From assembly GCF_014640615.1 (NCBI RefSeq), contig NZ_BMHH01000009.1, positions 111,329 to 175,328 of the forward strand: a stretch of DNA of 64,000 nt. Direction: 5' to 3'. The notes beneath the pieces were generated by a model. It was not told the DNA's origin, searched no databases, and was given only the letters and a program-made list of their open reading frames with translations. Below, one piece after another: positions 52,536 to 61,165 of the stretch. Every line of letters begins with the position of its first letter. The first letter of the stretch is position 1. Origin of the DNA: Paramesorhizobium endophyticum. Lineage in GTDB: Bacteria; Pseudomonadota; Alphaproteobacteria; Rhizobiales; Rhizobiaceae. The position numbers and the translations under genes were made by a program.

Positions 52536-53657
52536 TTACTTGCAGCTCTCGAAACCGGCTTTAAGCGCATCGCGGTCAAGTTCGCGCCCGATGAAGACGA
52601 GGCGGCTCTCGCGCGCTTCGCCATCCTTCCAGGCGCGCTGATGGTCACCCTCGATGATCATGTGAACGCCCTGCACCACATAGCGGTCCGGATCGTTCTT
52701 GAGGGCGATAATGCCCTTGAGACGCAGAATGTTTGGCCCCTGCTCCTGCGTGACCTTCTGCACCCAGGCGAAGAACTTCGCCGGATCAACCTCCCCGGTG
52801 CGCAGCGATACGGAAGTGACCGTCACGTCATGGATCGGCGAGGCATGGCCGTGATCATGATGATGGTGGTCGTGATCATGGTCATGGTGGTGATGATCGT
52901 GATCGTGATCGTGGTGATGATGGTGGTGATCGTGGTCGCAATCCGGGCCGCAGACATGATCGGGGTGGTCATGATCGAGGAAATGCGGATCGTTCTCCAG
53001 CGCGCGCTTCAGGTCGAAGGCGCCGCGGTCGAGCACCTTGTCGAGCGGGATGGCGGCGCGCTCGGTGCGGTGGATCGTAGCGTAAGGATTTATGGCGCGG
53101 ATGGTGGCTTCCACCTTGTCGGCTTCTTCAGGCGTCACCAGATCGGTCTTGTTCAATAGCACCACATCGGCGAAGGCGATCTGGTCTTCCGCCTCGCGGC
53201 TGTCCTTCAGGCGCAGCGGCAGATGCTTGGCATCGACCAGCGCGACGACGGCGTCGAGCGAGGTCTTGGCGCGGACATCGTCATCCATGAAGAAGGTCTG
53301 GGCGACGGGCACGGGATCGGCAAGGCCGGTCGTCTCCACGATGATGGCGTCGAAACGGCCCGGGCGGCGCATCAGGCCTTCGACCACGCGAATCAGGTCG
53401 CCGCGCACCGTGCAGCAGATGCAGCCATTGTTCATTTCGTAGATTTCTTCGTCCGACTCGACGATGAGATCGTTGTCGATGCCGATCTCGCCGAACTCGT
53501 TGACGATGACCGCATAGCGCTTGCCGTGGTTCTCGGTGAGAATACGGTTCAAAAGCGTCGTCTTGCCGGAGCCGAGATAGCCGGTCAGCACGGTGACGGG
53601 GATGTGGGCGGCGGCCTCGGGGGCGGTGGCGGATTCGGTGGCTTGGGCTTGGCTCAT
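52536..53657 (-). CDS. COG0523 zinc-type GTPase (CobW/ZigA-like) with His-rich loop
   Basis: 373 residues with Walker [10 protein letters not shown] (26-34), CxCC motif Cys79, Cys81, Cys82 in NNGCICCTV, and NKTD (170-173). A 45-residue His/Asp stretch at about 228-272 (DHDH and HHHH runs) would bind zinc. COG0523 GTPases carry metal to client enzymes when zinc is scarce. The start at 53657 has an AGAGG 7 bases before it, one codon pair after an alternative ATG. A Zur-like box lies 95 bases upstream, agreeing with zinc control. Confidence 0.92.
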   Translation of the reverse strand: MSQAQATESATAPEAAAHIPVTVLTGYLGSGKTTLLNRILTENHGKRYAVIVNEFGEIGIDNDLIVESDEEIYEMNNGCICCTVRGDLIRVVEGLMRRPGRFDAIIVETTGLADPVPVAQTFFMDDDVRAKTSLDAVVALVDAKHLPLRLKDSREAEDQIAFADVVLLNKTDLVTPEEADKVEATIRAINPYATIHRTERAAIPLDKVLDRGAFDLKRALENDPHFLDHDHPDHVCGPDCDHDHHHHHHDHDHDHHHHDHDHDHHHHDHGHASPIHDVTVTSVSLRTGEVDPAKFFAWVQKVTQEQGPNILRLKGIIALKNDPDRYVVQGVHMIIEGDHQRAWKDGEARESRLVFIGRELDRDALKAGFESCK

Positions 53658-53751
53658 TCTCATGCCTCTTTCGCGTTACGACGCTCAGCTAGCGGGAGAT
53701 TCTGGATTGGAAAATTCATATAAGGGAAGGGCAGGGCGAATGCCATACGCA

Positions 53752-53768
53752 ATGCTATAATATTACAT
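53752..53768. promoter_or_regulatory. Zur-like box upstream of the COG0523 GTPase gene
   Basis: ATGCTATAATATTACAT is close to the alphaproteobacterial Zur consensus (ATGTTATANNATAACAT-like). It lies 95 bases upstream of the start. Confidence 0.6.
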
Positions 53769-53819
53769 GCGGGGCGTATCACGTTCGCGCCATGGCGCTA
53801 TTTATGTTTGACGTCGGGG

Positions 53820-53989
53820 CTCACCCCCCTCTGCCCTGCCGGGCATCTCCCCCACAAGGGGGGAGATTGGCCTTCATCTATGACGGCACTTAATCCTGCA
53901 ACGCTGGCGATTAGCGAAAGCAGTCCTGACAGCCAATCTCCCCCTCACGGGGGAGATGTCAGGCAGGACAGAGGGGGGCGCTGTCCCGC
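53820..53989. repeat. Family A palindromic repeat, copy A5
   Basis: CTCACCCCCCTCTG at the left and CAGAGGGGGGCGCTGTCCCGCC at the right; the middle matches A3. It abuts the creatininase-family gene stop. Confidence 0.8.
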
Positions 53990-53998
53990 CAGCGTTCG

Positions 53999-54766
53999 TC
54001 AGAAGCCGCTCTGAAAAAACTCCATATCGAACCGGTCGACATCTTGCAGAAGCTCGATGAAACCCTTGACCGCGTGGGCAATCATCTTCTCCCCCGCTTC
54101 GGCGCTGGCGCGGGCGGCGTTGCCGGCGACGCCTTCGGTGTTGAGGTCCTGCATTTTCCAACCGAAGGCGTGGGGGCCGTAGGCGCGCAGGTGCTTGAAT
54201 TTTTCCGCAAAGGCGGATTGCGCGTTGGGGAAGTTGCGGGCTTTGGCCATATCCACCAGATCGGGGCGCAGCGCCAGCATGACGCTGGTTTCGATGAAGC
54301 CGCCATGGATGTCGAGCGCCTTTTCCTCCGGTGTCAGCAACCCCTCGGGCAGGCCGAAGCGCGGCCAGCTGGTCGTCACTGCGAGCATGCTAGAGCGGAC
54401 ACGCAGTTCCGTTGCGACGATGGTGATGAGCGGCGAGTTGCCGCCATGGGCGTTGAGCAGCACCAGCTTTCGGATGCCTTCCGCATGGAGCTTTTCGCCG
54501 ATGCCGATCCAGCGCCTCACCGCTTCATCGAAGGCGAGGGTCTTCGTGCCGGATACGTCCATGTGCTCGATGGAGTAGCCGACTGCCTCGGCGGGCAGGA
54601 AGCGTACGTCTAATTCGGGGGGAATGGCGGCGGCGGCGCGGGCGGCGAGGCCTTCGGCGATGATCGTATCGGTCTCGAAGGGCAAATGCGGCCCGTGCTG
54701 CTCATGGGCTCCGAGCGGCAGGACGGCGATGGTTCTTGCCTCATTCATCCCGCCGGAAGCGCCCAT
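53999..54766 (-). CDS. Creatininase-family amidohydrolase
   Basis: 255 residues. The metal site motifs of creatininase appear: PLGAHEQHGPHLPFETDT near 17-34, LLNAHGGNSPL, and FIETSVMLAL. Members open cyclic amides or act in pterin or riboflavin-like pathways; the true substrate is not readable. AGGAG lies 7 bases before the ATG at 54766. Divergent from a MarR regulator that may control it. Confidence 0.85.
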   Translation of the reverse strand: MGASGGMNEARTIAVLPLGAHEQHGPHLPFETDTIIAEGLAARAAAAIPPELDVRFLPAEAVGYSIEHMDVSGTKTLAFDEAVRRWIGIGEKLHAEGIRKLVLLNAHGGNSPLITIVATELRVRSSMLAVTTSWPRFGLPEGLLTPEEKALDIHGGFIETSVMLALRPDLVDMAKARNFPNAQSAFAEKFKHLRAYGPHAFGWKMQDLNTEGVAGNAARASAEAGEKMIAHAVKGFIELLQDVDRFDMEFFQSGF

Positions 54767-54852
54767 GTTATTCTCCTGTCATGTTTGTAAGCCAGCGTAA
54801 CGCAAGCGGGCGAATGACGGCAAGCATAAGACGAAGTGCCGATGTTGAATCG

Positions 54853-54882
54853 TTTGCCCGATTGGCAAAGCCGGCTTATGAT
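54853..54882 (+). promoter_or_regulatory. Promoter and operator candidate of the marR gene
   Basis: TTGCCC (54854-54859), 17 bases, TATGAT (54877-54882). A palindrome TTTGCC-CGATT-GGCAAA (54853-54869) overlaps the -35, as expected for autorepression. Confidence 0.5.
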
Positions 54883-54915
54883 TGTCCGGACAAGACGAGG
54901 GGGAGCTAGGCCAGC

Positions 54916-55401
54916 ATGACGAAAGAACGCAAACCGGTCATCCTGTATCGGCTGCAATCTGCTGCGAGGCTGGGGCGCACGTCGCTGGCGACGCGGCTCC
55001 TGGAGCATGGGCTTTATGCCGGGCAGGACGCCATCATGCTGCAATTGGCGGCGGAGGACGGCTTGCCGCCCGGCGTGCTGGCGCAGCGGCTGGGCGTGCG
55101 TCCGCCCACGGTGACGAAGACCATCGCCCGGCTGCAATCGCAGGGTTTCGTCACCAAGCAGGCTTCCGAGCGGGATCAGCGGCAGTCACATGTCTTCCTT
55201 ACCGAGAGTGGGCGCGATGTCATCCGGGTTATCGAAAAGTCGATCCGCAAGACGGAGAAGGACGCCTTGCGCGGCCTCGACAAGAGAGAACGCAAGACGC
55301 TGCTGAAACTGTTGAGCCGGCTGGAGATCAACCTTTCCGCGCGGGAGCCCGGCGAGGCGGATGAAGCGCATGAGGTGCCCGAAGAGGAATTTGTCGATTA
55401 G
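54916..55401 (+). CDS. MarR-family transcriptional regulator
   Basis: 161 residues: winged helix (LPPGVLAQRLGVRPPTVTKTIARLQSQGFVTKQASERDQRQSHVFLT) and a long Lys/Glu-rich C-terminal helix. GGGGGAG precedes the ATG at 54916. It probably represses itself and perhaps the divergent creatininase gene through the palindrome at 54853-54869. Ligand unknown. Confidence 0.9.
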   Translation: MTKERKPVILYRLQSAARLGRTSLATRLLEHGLYAGQDAIMLQLAAEDGLPPGVLAQRLGVRPPTVTKTIARLQSQGFVTKQASERDQRQSHVFLTESGRDVIRVIEKSIRKTEKDALRGLDKRERKTLLKLLSRLEINLSAREPGEADEAHEVPEEEFVD

Positions 55402-55437
55402 GCCCTTCAGGCTGTGGCATGAAACAGTTCTTCCTTG

Positions 55438-55472
55438 GCCGTCATTCTCGGGACAAGCCCGAGAATGACGGC
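55438..55472. repeat. Family C repeat, solo short copy C3
   Basis: GCCGTCATTCTCGGGACAAGCCCGAGAATGACGGC: the two terminal arms of family C joined without the spacer, forming one hairpin. The rest of the gap 55402-55645 holds no frame I can support. Confidence 0.7.
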
Positions 55473-55645
55473 AGGATTACTCGCCTTCTCCGATCAGTGT
55501 TTCGGTTGAGTTCTGATAGACTCTAGCGATCTTGACTACGTCGATGCGCATGCTGAGGAAGGGCATTCGACCGTGGCCTTCCCGAGCGCATTGCTGTGAC
55601 AGTGCGCTCGGCGCGGGAATTCCCTGCAGGTGGGAACTGGCCGGA

Positions 55646-56230
55646 TCAGCTCAATCCCTCTTCCGCAAGCGCCTGTATCACCGAAGGCCTTGCCTTCATG
55701 CGTTCTAGGCAGTCCCGCAGAGTGTCCGGCAAGTCAACGCCGCTCCTTGGCGCGACCATCAGAATCCAGAACAGATAGCAATCCGCGATCGTCATCTCGT
55801 TGCTTATCAAGAACGCCTTGTTGCCCATCTGACCGGCAAGGATGGCGAAGGCCTTGTTGATCTTGTCCCGTGCCCGCATCTTTTCCGGTTCCGGGAAATC
55901 CCTGAAGAACGGGCCATAGGCTCCATGAATTTCGGATGACATGAAGGCGAGAACCTCGAATGTTCGCCACCTGAGAATGTGATCGTCTGGCAGGAGCTTA
56001 CCACTCTGGTCTGCAATATAAGCTAGAATGACCTGGTTTTCCGTGAGGACCGTTCCGTCGTCCATCTCGAGGGCCGGGACATAACCTTTGGGGTTAATCG
56101 CCAGAAAGTCACGACCATCCTCGGTTTTCTTATCCCGGTCGATGCTGAGGAGCTTGTACGGGAGCCCGCTCTCGATGAGCGCTATGTGGTCGGCCAGGCT
56201 GCAGGCAGCCGGATAATAAATCAGGTTCAT
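55646..56230 (-). CDS. Glutathione S-transferase family protein
   Basis: 194 residues with a thioredoxin-fold N terminus (MNLIYYPAACSLADHIALIESGL, GYVPALEMDDGTVLTENQVILAYIAD) and a helical C-terminal domain. The AACS segment and overall layout fit the bacterial beta-class-like group. The ATG at 56230 follows AAGGAAA. It is divergent from an HxlR-type regulator across 120 bases, a common regulator-enzyme pairing. Codon use is somewhat less GC-biased than in neighbours, so local acquisition is possible. Confidence 0.85.
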   Translation of the reverse strand: MNLIYYPAACSLADHIALIESGLPYKLLSIDRDKKTEDGRDFLAINPKGYVPALEMDDGTVLTENQVILAYIADQSGKLLPDDHILRWRTFEVLAFMSSEIHGAYGPFFRDFPEPEKMRARDKINKAFAILAGQMGNKAFLISNEMTIADCYLFWILMVAPRSGVDLPDTLRDCLERMKARPSVIQALAEEGLS

Positions 56231-56353
56231 CGTGGATTTCCTTAATAGGTCGTTTCGAGCATCGCATATCGGAGCTCGGTCTATAATGTTGACCACAGCC
56301 ATTTATGGGACCAATAAAGAGACGTCAAAAGCATATTTTTAGGAGCAAGTCGG

Positions 56354-56722
56354 ATGGATGTGACTGACAAGCCGACTGGGAGCGACTGCCGCGCTGTGAG
56401 CGAAATTCTCAGCCGCATCGGTGACAAATGGACAATCCAGGTGGTCGTCGCACTTCGCTTGGGCCCAAAGCGTTTCAATGGAATCAAACGCCTTGTGGGC
56501 GGGATTTCACAACAAATGCTGACAAGGACACTCAAAACGCTGGAACGGGACGGTATGTTAGAGCGCGCCGTTCGCCACACTACACCACCGCAAGTCGAGT
56601 ACACCCTGACGCCGCTCGGCCACTCCCTATCTGAAACCGCGAGACATCTCGCCGACTGGGCCGCAGTCCATCAAGAGGTAATTGCAGGCAACCGCCTTCA
56701 ATACGACGCCCGCCAGCTTTGA
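56354..56722 (+). CDS. HxlR-family transcriptional regulator
   Basis: 122 residues with a winged helix: CRAVSEILSRIGDKWTIQVVVALRLGPKRFNGIKRLVGGISQQMLTRTLKTLERDGMLERAVRHTTPPQVEYTLT. The conserved N-terminal Cys12 in this family can sense electrophiles or thiols. It lies divergent to the GST gene and probably controls it. AGGAG lies 7 bases before the start. Confidence 0.9.
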   Translation: MDVTDKPTGSDCRAVSEILSRIGDKWTIQVVVALRLGPKRFNGIKRLVGGISQQMLTRTLKTLERDGMLERAVRHTTPPQVEYTLTPLGHSLSETARHLADWAAVHQEVIAGNRLQYDARQL

Positions 56723-56907
56723 TTATCTGCCGTCTGGATATTTGCCGCCGTCTGACCAGCGGCGTCGAAAGCACGTTTTGGGTCCGGGAGCGGTCAAGGC
56801 TTGACTGTCAGGATAAGTTGTCGAGTAGGGCGCGTCGCTTTACCGTTCCGACCGAAAAACCTTCCAATTCCCCGGGCCCGGTGGCATAAACTCCTGCACT
56901 GTTTCAG

Positions 56908-56951
56908 GCGCGTGATCTTACTTGGAAGTCTGCGACTTTCGGGATCATGCT
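56908..56951. repeat. Family D hairpin repeat, copy D3, before the LacI gene
   Basis: GTGATCTTACTTGGAAGTCTGCGACTTTCGGGATCATGC, a degenerate copy, ends 30 bases before the probable TTG start of the LacI gene. Confidence 0.65.
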
Positions 56952-56980
56952 TTATCGACGCAAAATATGCCGGAGGCGCG

Positions 56981-58000
56981 TTGGCCCAGAAGATCAAGCT
57001 TTCGACCATAGCGGATGCGCTGGGGGTTTCGACCGCGACGGTTTCGCTTGCCTTGCGTGACAGTCCGCTGGTGGCGGACCAGACGCGCGAGAAGATCAAG
57101 GAACACGCCCGCGCCATCGGCTATATCTATAATCGCCGCGCGGCGAGCCTTAGAACCTCGCGGTCGGGGATCGTCGGTGTCGTGGTGCATGACATCATGA
57201 ACCCGTTCTTCGCCGAGATTCTGCGCTCCATCGAAACGGAGCTCGACCGCTCGCGCCAGACCTTCATCCTGTCGAACCATTACGACCAACTGGAAAAACA
57301 GCGCACCTTTATCGATACGCTGCTGCAACTGGGCGCGGATGGGGTGATCATGTCGCCCGCAATCGGCACCCCCGCGGCGGACATCCAACTGGCGGAAGAC
57401 AATGGCCTGCCGGTTGTGCTGATTGCGCGTACGGTCGAGGGAGCGGAGGTGCCTGTTTTCCGTGGCGATGATTCCTACGGCATCGGGCTTGCCACCAATC
57501 ATTTGATCTCGCTCGGCCATACGCGCATCGCCATGGTGGGCGGCACGGACCAGACCTCCACCGGGCGCGACCGCTATCAGGGCTATGTCACCGCGATGGA
57601 AAAGGCCGGTCTGCCGGTCAATCCGGAATGGCGTATTCCGGGGCCCCGCACCAAGCAGGCCGGGTTCGAGGTGGCTCCCCAATTCCTGGCGCTGAAAGAC
57701 AAGCCGACGGCGGCGGTATGCTGGAACGATCTGGCTGCCATCGGCCTGATGAACGGGATCGGGCGGGCAGGGCTGGTGCCGGGCGAGGATATCTCCGTGA
57801 CAGGCTATGACGATCTAGAGGAAGCCGAGATCGCCACGCCGGCGCTCACGACCGTCTGGAACGGCCAGCGCGAGGTGGGGCTTCGCGCGGCGCGGGCGCT
57901 CCTCGACCAGCTCAACGGCGCGGGCCATCCGCCGCGCCAGGAATTGATCAAGCCGGAGCTTCGCATCCGGCAATCCACGGCGAAACCGAAAACCCGGTAA
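56981..58000 (+). CDS. LacI-family transcriptional regulator
   Basis: 339 residues with N-terminal helix-turn-helix (IKLSTIADALGVSTATVSLALRDSPLV) and periplasmic-binding-like effector domain (GIVGVVVHDIMNPFFAEILRSIE onward, LISLGHTRIAMVGGTDQTSTGRDRYQGY). I start at TTG 56981, with GGAGG 4 bases ahead; the longer frame from 56801 has no homology in its first 60 codons. It probably regulates the hydroxyacid dehydrogenase that follows 37 bases later. Confidence 0.85.
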   Translation: MAQKIKLSTIADALGVSTATVSLALRDSPLVADQTREKIKEHARAIGYIYNRRAASLRTSRSGIVGVVVHDIMNPFFAEILRSIETELDRSRQTFILSNHYDQLEKQRTFIDTLLQLGADGVIMSPAIGTPAADIQLAEDNGLPVVLIARTVEGAEVPVFRGDDSYGIGLATNHLISLGHTRIAMVGGTDQTSTGRDRYQGYVTAMEKAGLPVNPEWRIPGPRTKQAGFEVAPQFLALKDKPTAAVCWNDLAAIGLMNGIGRAGLVPGEDISVTGYDDLEEAEIATPALTTVWNGQREVGLRAARALLDQLNGAGHPPRQELIKPELRIRQSTAKPKTR

Positions 58001-58037
58001 GCGTGAAATCACCAAATCAGGGAGGAATCGAACAATT

Positions 58038-59012
58038 ATGACGAATACGCATGAGATGACCATTCTCGTGGTCGGCAGGCTGCACCCTCACGCGGTCGAG
58101 CGCATCGGCAACACATTTGCGATGGAGCGGGTGGAGAAGGGCGATCCGGCGCTGGTGACGCCTGAACTGGCGCAGCGCGTGCGCGGTGTCGCCGTCAGCG
58201 GGGCGCTCAATGCAGCCTTCATGGACGCGCTGCCGAACCTCGAAATCGTCGCCAATTTCGGCGTCGGCTATGACAATGTCGATGCCGCCCACGCAGGCAA
58301 GACCGGCATCATGGTGACCAACACGCCTGATGTGCTGACGGATGAAGTTGCCGACACGGCGTTGGGATTGCTGATCGACACGGTGCGCGAGTTGCCGCAG
58401 GCGCAGGCTTGGCTCAGGGCGGGCAAGTGGGAGACTGAGGGCAATTATCCTTTGACGAAGCTGTCGCTGCGCGGACGCCGCGCCGGCATTTTCGGGCTCG
58501 GGCGGATCGGCAAGGCCATCGCCCGGCGCCTTGAGGCCTTCGGTCTCTCCGTCGCCTATCACAATCGCCGCAGGGCCGATGATTTGGCTTATGATTATTA
58601 CCCCAGCCTGCTTGCGCTGGCGGAGGCCGTGGACACGCTCATCGTGGCGGCGCCGGGCGGGGCGGGGACTGAGAAGGCGGTGAATGCAGACGTGCTGCGT
58701 GCGCTCGGGCCCGATGGCGTGCTCATCAATATCGGACGCGGCAGCGCCGTCGATGAAGACGCTCTCATCGCTGCGCTTCGCGATGGAACCATCGCCGCCG
58801 CCGGTCTCGATGTGTTCGCCGACGAGCCGCGCGTGCCGCAGGCGCTGATCGACCTGCCGAACGCCACGCTGCTGCCGCATGTCGCCTCCGCCTCGCAGGC
58901 AACGCGCCGCGCCATGGCCGATCTGGTGGTGGATAATCTTATCAGCTGGTTCAAGGATGGGAAGCCGCTGACGCCGGTGCGGGAGACGGCCAATATTAAG
59001 GCAGGGGATTAA
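58038..59012 (+). CDS. D-2-hydroxyacid dehydrogenase (glyoxylate/hydroxypyruvate reductase-like)
   Basis: 324-residue NAD(P)-dependent D-hydroxyacid dehydrogenase. Rossmann motif GIFGLGRIGKAIARRLEAFG (about 152-171), catalytic Arg in NIGRGSAVDEDAL, Glu in FADEPRVP, and His in LPHVASAS. Most like GhrB/HprA-type reductases; cofactor choice cannot be set. GGAGG lies about 11 bases before the ATG at 58038; ATG 58056 is an alternative. Downstream of its LacI regulator. Confidence 0.9.
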   Translation: MTNTHEMTILVVGRLHPHAVERIGNTFAMERVEKGDPALVTPELAQRVRGVAVSGALNAAFMDALPNLEIVANFGVGYDNVDAAHAGKTGIMVTNTPDVLTDEVADTALGLLIDTVRELPQAQAWLRAGKWETEGNYPLTKLSLRGRRAGIFGLGRIGKAIARRLEAFGLSVAYHNRRRADDLAYDYYPSLLALAEAVDTLIVAAPGGAGTEKAVNADVLRALGPDGVLINIGRGSAVDEDALIAALRDGTIAAAGLDVFADEPRVPQALIDLPNATLLPHVASASQATRRAMADLVVDNLISWFKDGKPLTPVRETANIKAGD

Positions 59013-59033
59013 AGGAGTAGGGGATGATCAATA

Positions 59034-59264
59034 ATGGCCGACCTTTCTGCTGCCACTCATAACGAGCGCCTAAAATTAACGGCGACATGGATCAACGGGA
59101 TGGCTGTCGCCTTTTTTGCAGTGGGTGGCTTGGCGCCGCTGTTTACAATGCTTTATGGCGATCGGCCAGCATCGCTGCAACTCGTCTTCAGCGCGATGAG
59201 TTGTATTTTGGCAGCTCCAGCACTACATTATTGGGCAAGATTTTCCCTGAAGGATTTAAGATAA
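59034..59264 (+). CDS. Small two-helix membrane protein, unknown (upstream of a pair)
   Basis: Not recognised. 76 residues with two predicted helices (WINGMAVAFFAVGGLAPLFTMLY and QLVFSAMSCILAAPALHYWA). A tiny reading frame (ATG 59024, 12 codons) overlaps its start in another frame and takes the better ribosome site (AAAGGAG at 59011). The next gene starts within its stop codon (TAATG). Sequence is less GC-rich than its neighbours. Confidence 0.6.
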   Translation: MADLSAATHNERLKLTATWINGMAVAFFAVGGLAPLFTMLYGDRPASLQLVFSAMSCILAAPALHYWARFSLKDLR

Positions 59265-59404
59265 TGACGTGGTCACAACTGGCGGTCTTCCTAATCTTTC
59301 CGGTAAGTGGCCTGATAATGGCCTATGTCGCGCTGAAGCTGCAGCAGCGTGAAACCGCCCGCTTCGATAGAGAGCGCGAACGCCAGCGCCACGCCGCGAA
59401 ATAG
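59264..59404 (+). CDS. Tiny single-helix membrane protein, unknown
   Basis: 46 residues: one N-terminal transmembrane helix (TWSQLAVFLIFPVSGLIMAYVALKL) and a basic/polar tail with alternating Arg/Glu (QQRETARFDRERERQRHAAK). It starts inside the stop codon of the previous gene (TAATG), with AAGGA upstream, so it is translationally coupled. No family recognised; the layout resembles small paired membrane proteins. It is convergent with the PuuD-like gene, one base apart. Confidence 0.55.
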   Translation: MTWSQLAVFLIFPVSGLIMAYVALKLQQRETARFDRERERQRHAAK

Positions 59405-59405
59405 G

Positions 59406-60182
59406 TCACTCCGCCGCCACCGCCGTGCGCGCGGCGCGGTGGGCGCGGACGGCGTCGCCGAAGGCGGCGAAGACCTTGCGCGAGGGGCTGTCGGTCTTCA
59501 CCCAGACTTCCGGATGCCATTGCACGCCAACGACGAAGCCCTTCGCATCCTTTACCGAGACCGCTTCGATGGTGCCGTCCTCGGCAAGCGCCTCGATCTC
59601 CAGCCGTGGGGCAAGGGTGTCAATCCCCTGCCGGTGGGCAGAGTTCACCTGAACGGTATCCTCCTCGACGATGGAAGCAAGGCAGGAACCCGGCTTGATC
59701 ACTACCGGATGGCGCAGGGCGAAGCGCTCGGCCTGGTTGTCGGTGTCCGGGGCGCGGTGATCGATGCGCTCCGGCAATTCCTGGATCTCGGTCGCCAGCG
59801 TGCCGCCAAGGGCGACGTTCAGCTCCTGGAAGCCACGGCAGATGGTGAGCAGCGGCACGCCGAGTTCGATGGCGCGGCGGATGAGCGGCAGCGAGGTGGC
59901 GTCGCGCGCGTGGTCGAAGGGCTCATGCGCCTCGGTCGGCTCGATGCCGTAAAGGGAAGGATGCACGTTGGATTTCGACCCTGTTATCAGCACGCCATCG
60001 ACGGCGGCAAGAATCGCATCGAGATCGAGCGCATCGCCGAAACAGGGGACGAGCAGCGGCGTCACCCCTGCGCCCTCGACCGCCGCCGCAAGATATTGCT
60101 CCGGCGCGGCGTGCCAGGTGTAGATATCGAAGCTGCGCACATCGGATGTGACGGCAATGAGGGGTTTCGATGGTTTCGACAT
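59406..60182 (-). CDS. Class-I glutamine amidotransferase-like hydrolase (PuuD-like)
   Basis: 258 residues: catalytic Cys in LLTICRGFQELNVALGG, His-Glu in GVQWHPEVW, and an N terminus KPLIAVTSDVRSFD typical of the gamma-glutamyl-gamma-aminobutyrate hydrolase family. It may hydrolyse gamma-glutamyl amides. The start at 60182 follows GGAAAG. No other polyamine genes lie nearby, so the pathway is uncertain. Confidence 0.85.
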   Translation of the reverse strand: MSKPSKPLIAVTSDVRSFDIYTWHAAPEQYLAAAVEGAGVTPLLVPCFGDALDLDAILAAVDGVLITGSKSNVHPSLYGIEPTEAHEPFDHARDATSLPLIRRAIELGVPLLTICRGFQELNVALGGTLATEIQELPERIDHRAPDTDNQAERFALRHPVVIKPGSCLASIVEEDTVQVNSAHRQGIDTLAPRLEIEALAEDGTIEAVSVKDAKGFVVGVQWHPEVWVKTDSPSRKVFAAFGDAVRAHRAARTAVAAE

Positions 60183-60415
60183 GGGTTCTTTCCGAAGTCC
60201 CCAAAAGGGGTAGGTGACGGGCAATTGCTTTCTGTGCCCGGCTTATTTAGGGAGTTTCGTGCGATTTTCCAATGGCGTTTCTTTGGGGCGGGGGGAGCTT
60301 CGAGGAAATAGAAATATTCTTTTCCGCTCATTACTGCCGTTGCCACAGCACTTCGCTGGTTTTAAGAATTGAAAGCTGACTCTTCTCTTACTTGAGCCAA
60401 GACCTGTGAGATTTC

Positions 60416-61165
60416 ATGACGGGGGAACTTTTTTCCATAACGGGCAAGACCATTGTGGTGACGGGCGGCTCGTCCGGCCTGGGCTCGCGCATGGTCGAGA
60501 TGCTTGCTAGCCATGGCGCCAATGTGATTTCGATTTCGCGTGCGCTCGCGCCCAATCGCGAACCCCGCAATGGGGGTGGGGAGATCATCGATATCATGGC
60601 GGACGTGACGTGCCCTCAGGAGGTGGAGCAGGCCTTCGATGAAGCCGAGGCGCGGCTGGGGACGGTGACGGTCGTCTTCAACAATGCGGGCGTGGCGCAG
60701 ATGGCGCGGGCGCTCGATACGACGCGAGAGATGATGCAGCGCGCCTTTGACGTCAATGTCACGGGCGCGTTCTGCGTGGCGCAGGAGGCTGCCCGGCGGC
60801 TTATCGCGGCGGGCCGCGGCGGGGTGATCATCAACTCGACGAGTATTCTGGCCGAACGGCCGCAAAAGGGTGCAGCGGCCTACGCCATGTCAAAAGCGGC
60901 GGTTTCGCACATGACGCGGGCGCTTGCGCTCGAATGGGCGTGCCACGACATCCGCGTCAACGCCATCGCGCCCGGCTGGTTTCCGACCAAACTCAATGAT
61001 GCGGTCCTCGAAGGGCCGGCGGGCGGCTTCCTGAAAGGGCTCAACCCGATGCGCAGGCTGGGCGAGGCGCAGGATCTGGACGGCGCCGTGCTGATGCTCG
61101 CTTCCGATGCAAGCCGCTATATGACGGGCGCGATCGTGACCATCGATGGCGGCCACAGCATCTGA
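60416..61165 (+). CDS. Short-chain dehydrogenase/reductase
   Basis: 249-residue SDR: nucleotide motif TGGSSGLG (17-24), NNAG near 90, catalytic Ser in INSTS, Tyr-x-x-x-Lys in YAMSK, and GWFPTKLND near the cofactor. NAD-type by the acid-residue position is not clear. No partner genes indicate the substrate. The ATG at 60416 lacks a strong ribosome site. Confidence 0.88.
   Translation: MTGELFSITGKTIVVTGGSSGLGSRMVEMLASHGANVISISRALAPNREPRNGGGEIIDIMADVTCPQEVEQAFDEAEARLGTVTVVFNNAGVAQMARALDTTREMMQRAFDVNVTGAFCVAQEAARRLIAAGRGGVIINSTSILAERPQKGAAAYAMSKAAVSHMTRALALEWACHDIRVNAIAPGWFPTKLNDAVLEGPAGGFLKGLNPMRRLGEAQDLDGAVLMLASDASRYMTGAIVTIDGGHSI

Noticed and set aside
52850..52940. Tandem GATCATGGTGGTG-like DNA units that could look like a CRISPR or satellite repeat
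   Set aside because: They encode the His/Asp loop of the GTPase; no regular spacers.
52035..53159. Open frame opposite the COG0523 GTPase gene with Met/Val-rich repeats
   Set aside because: Product of the His/Asp codon run read on the other strand; not a real gene.
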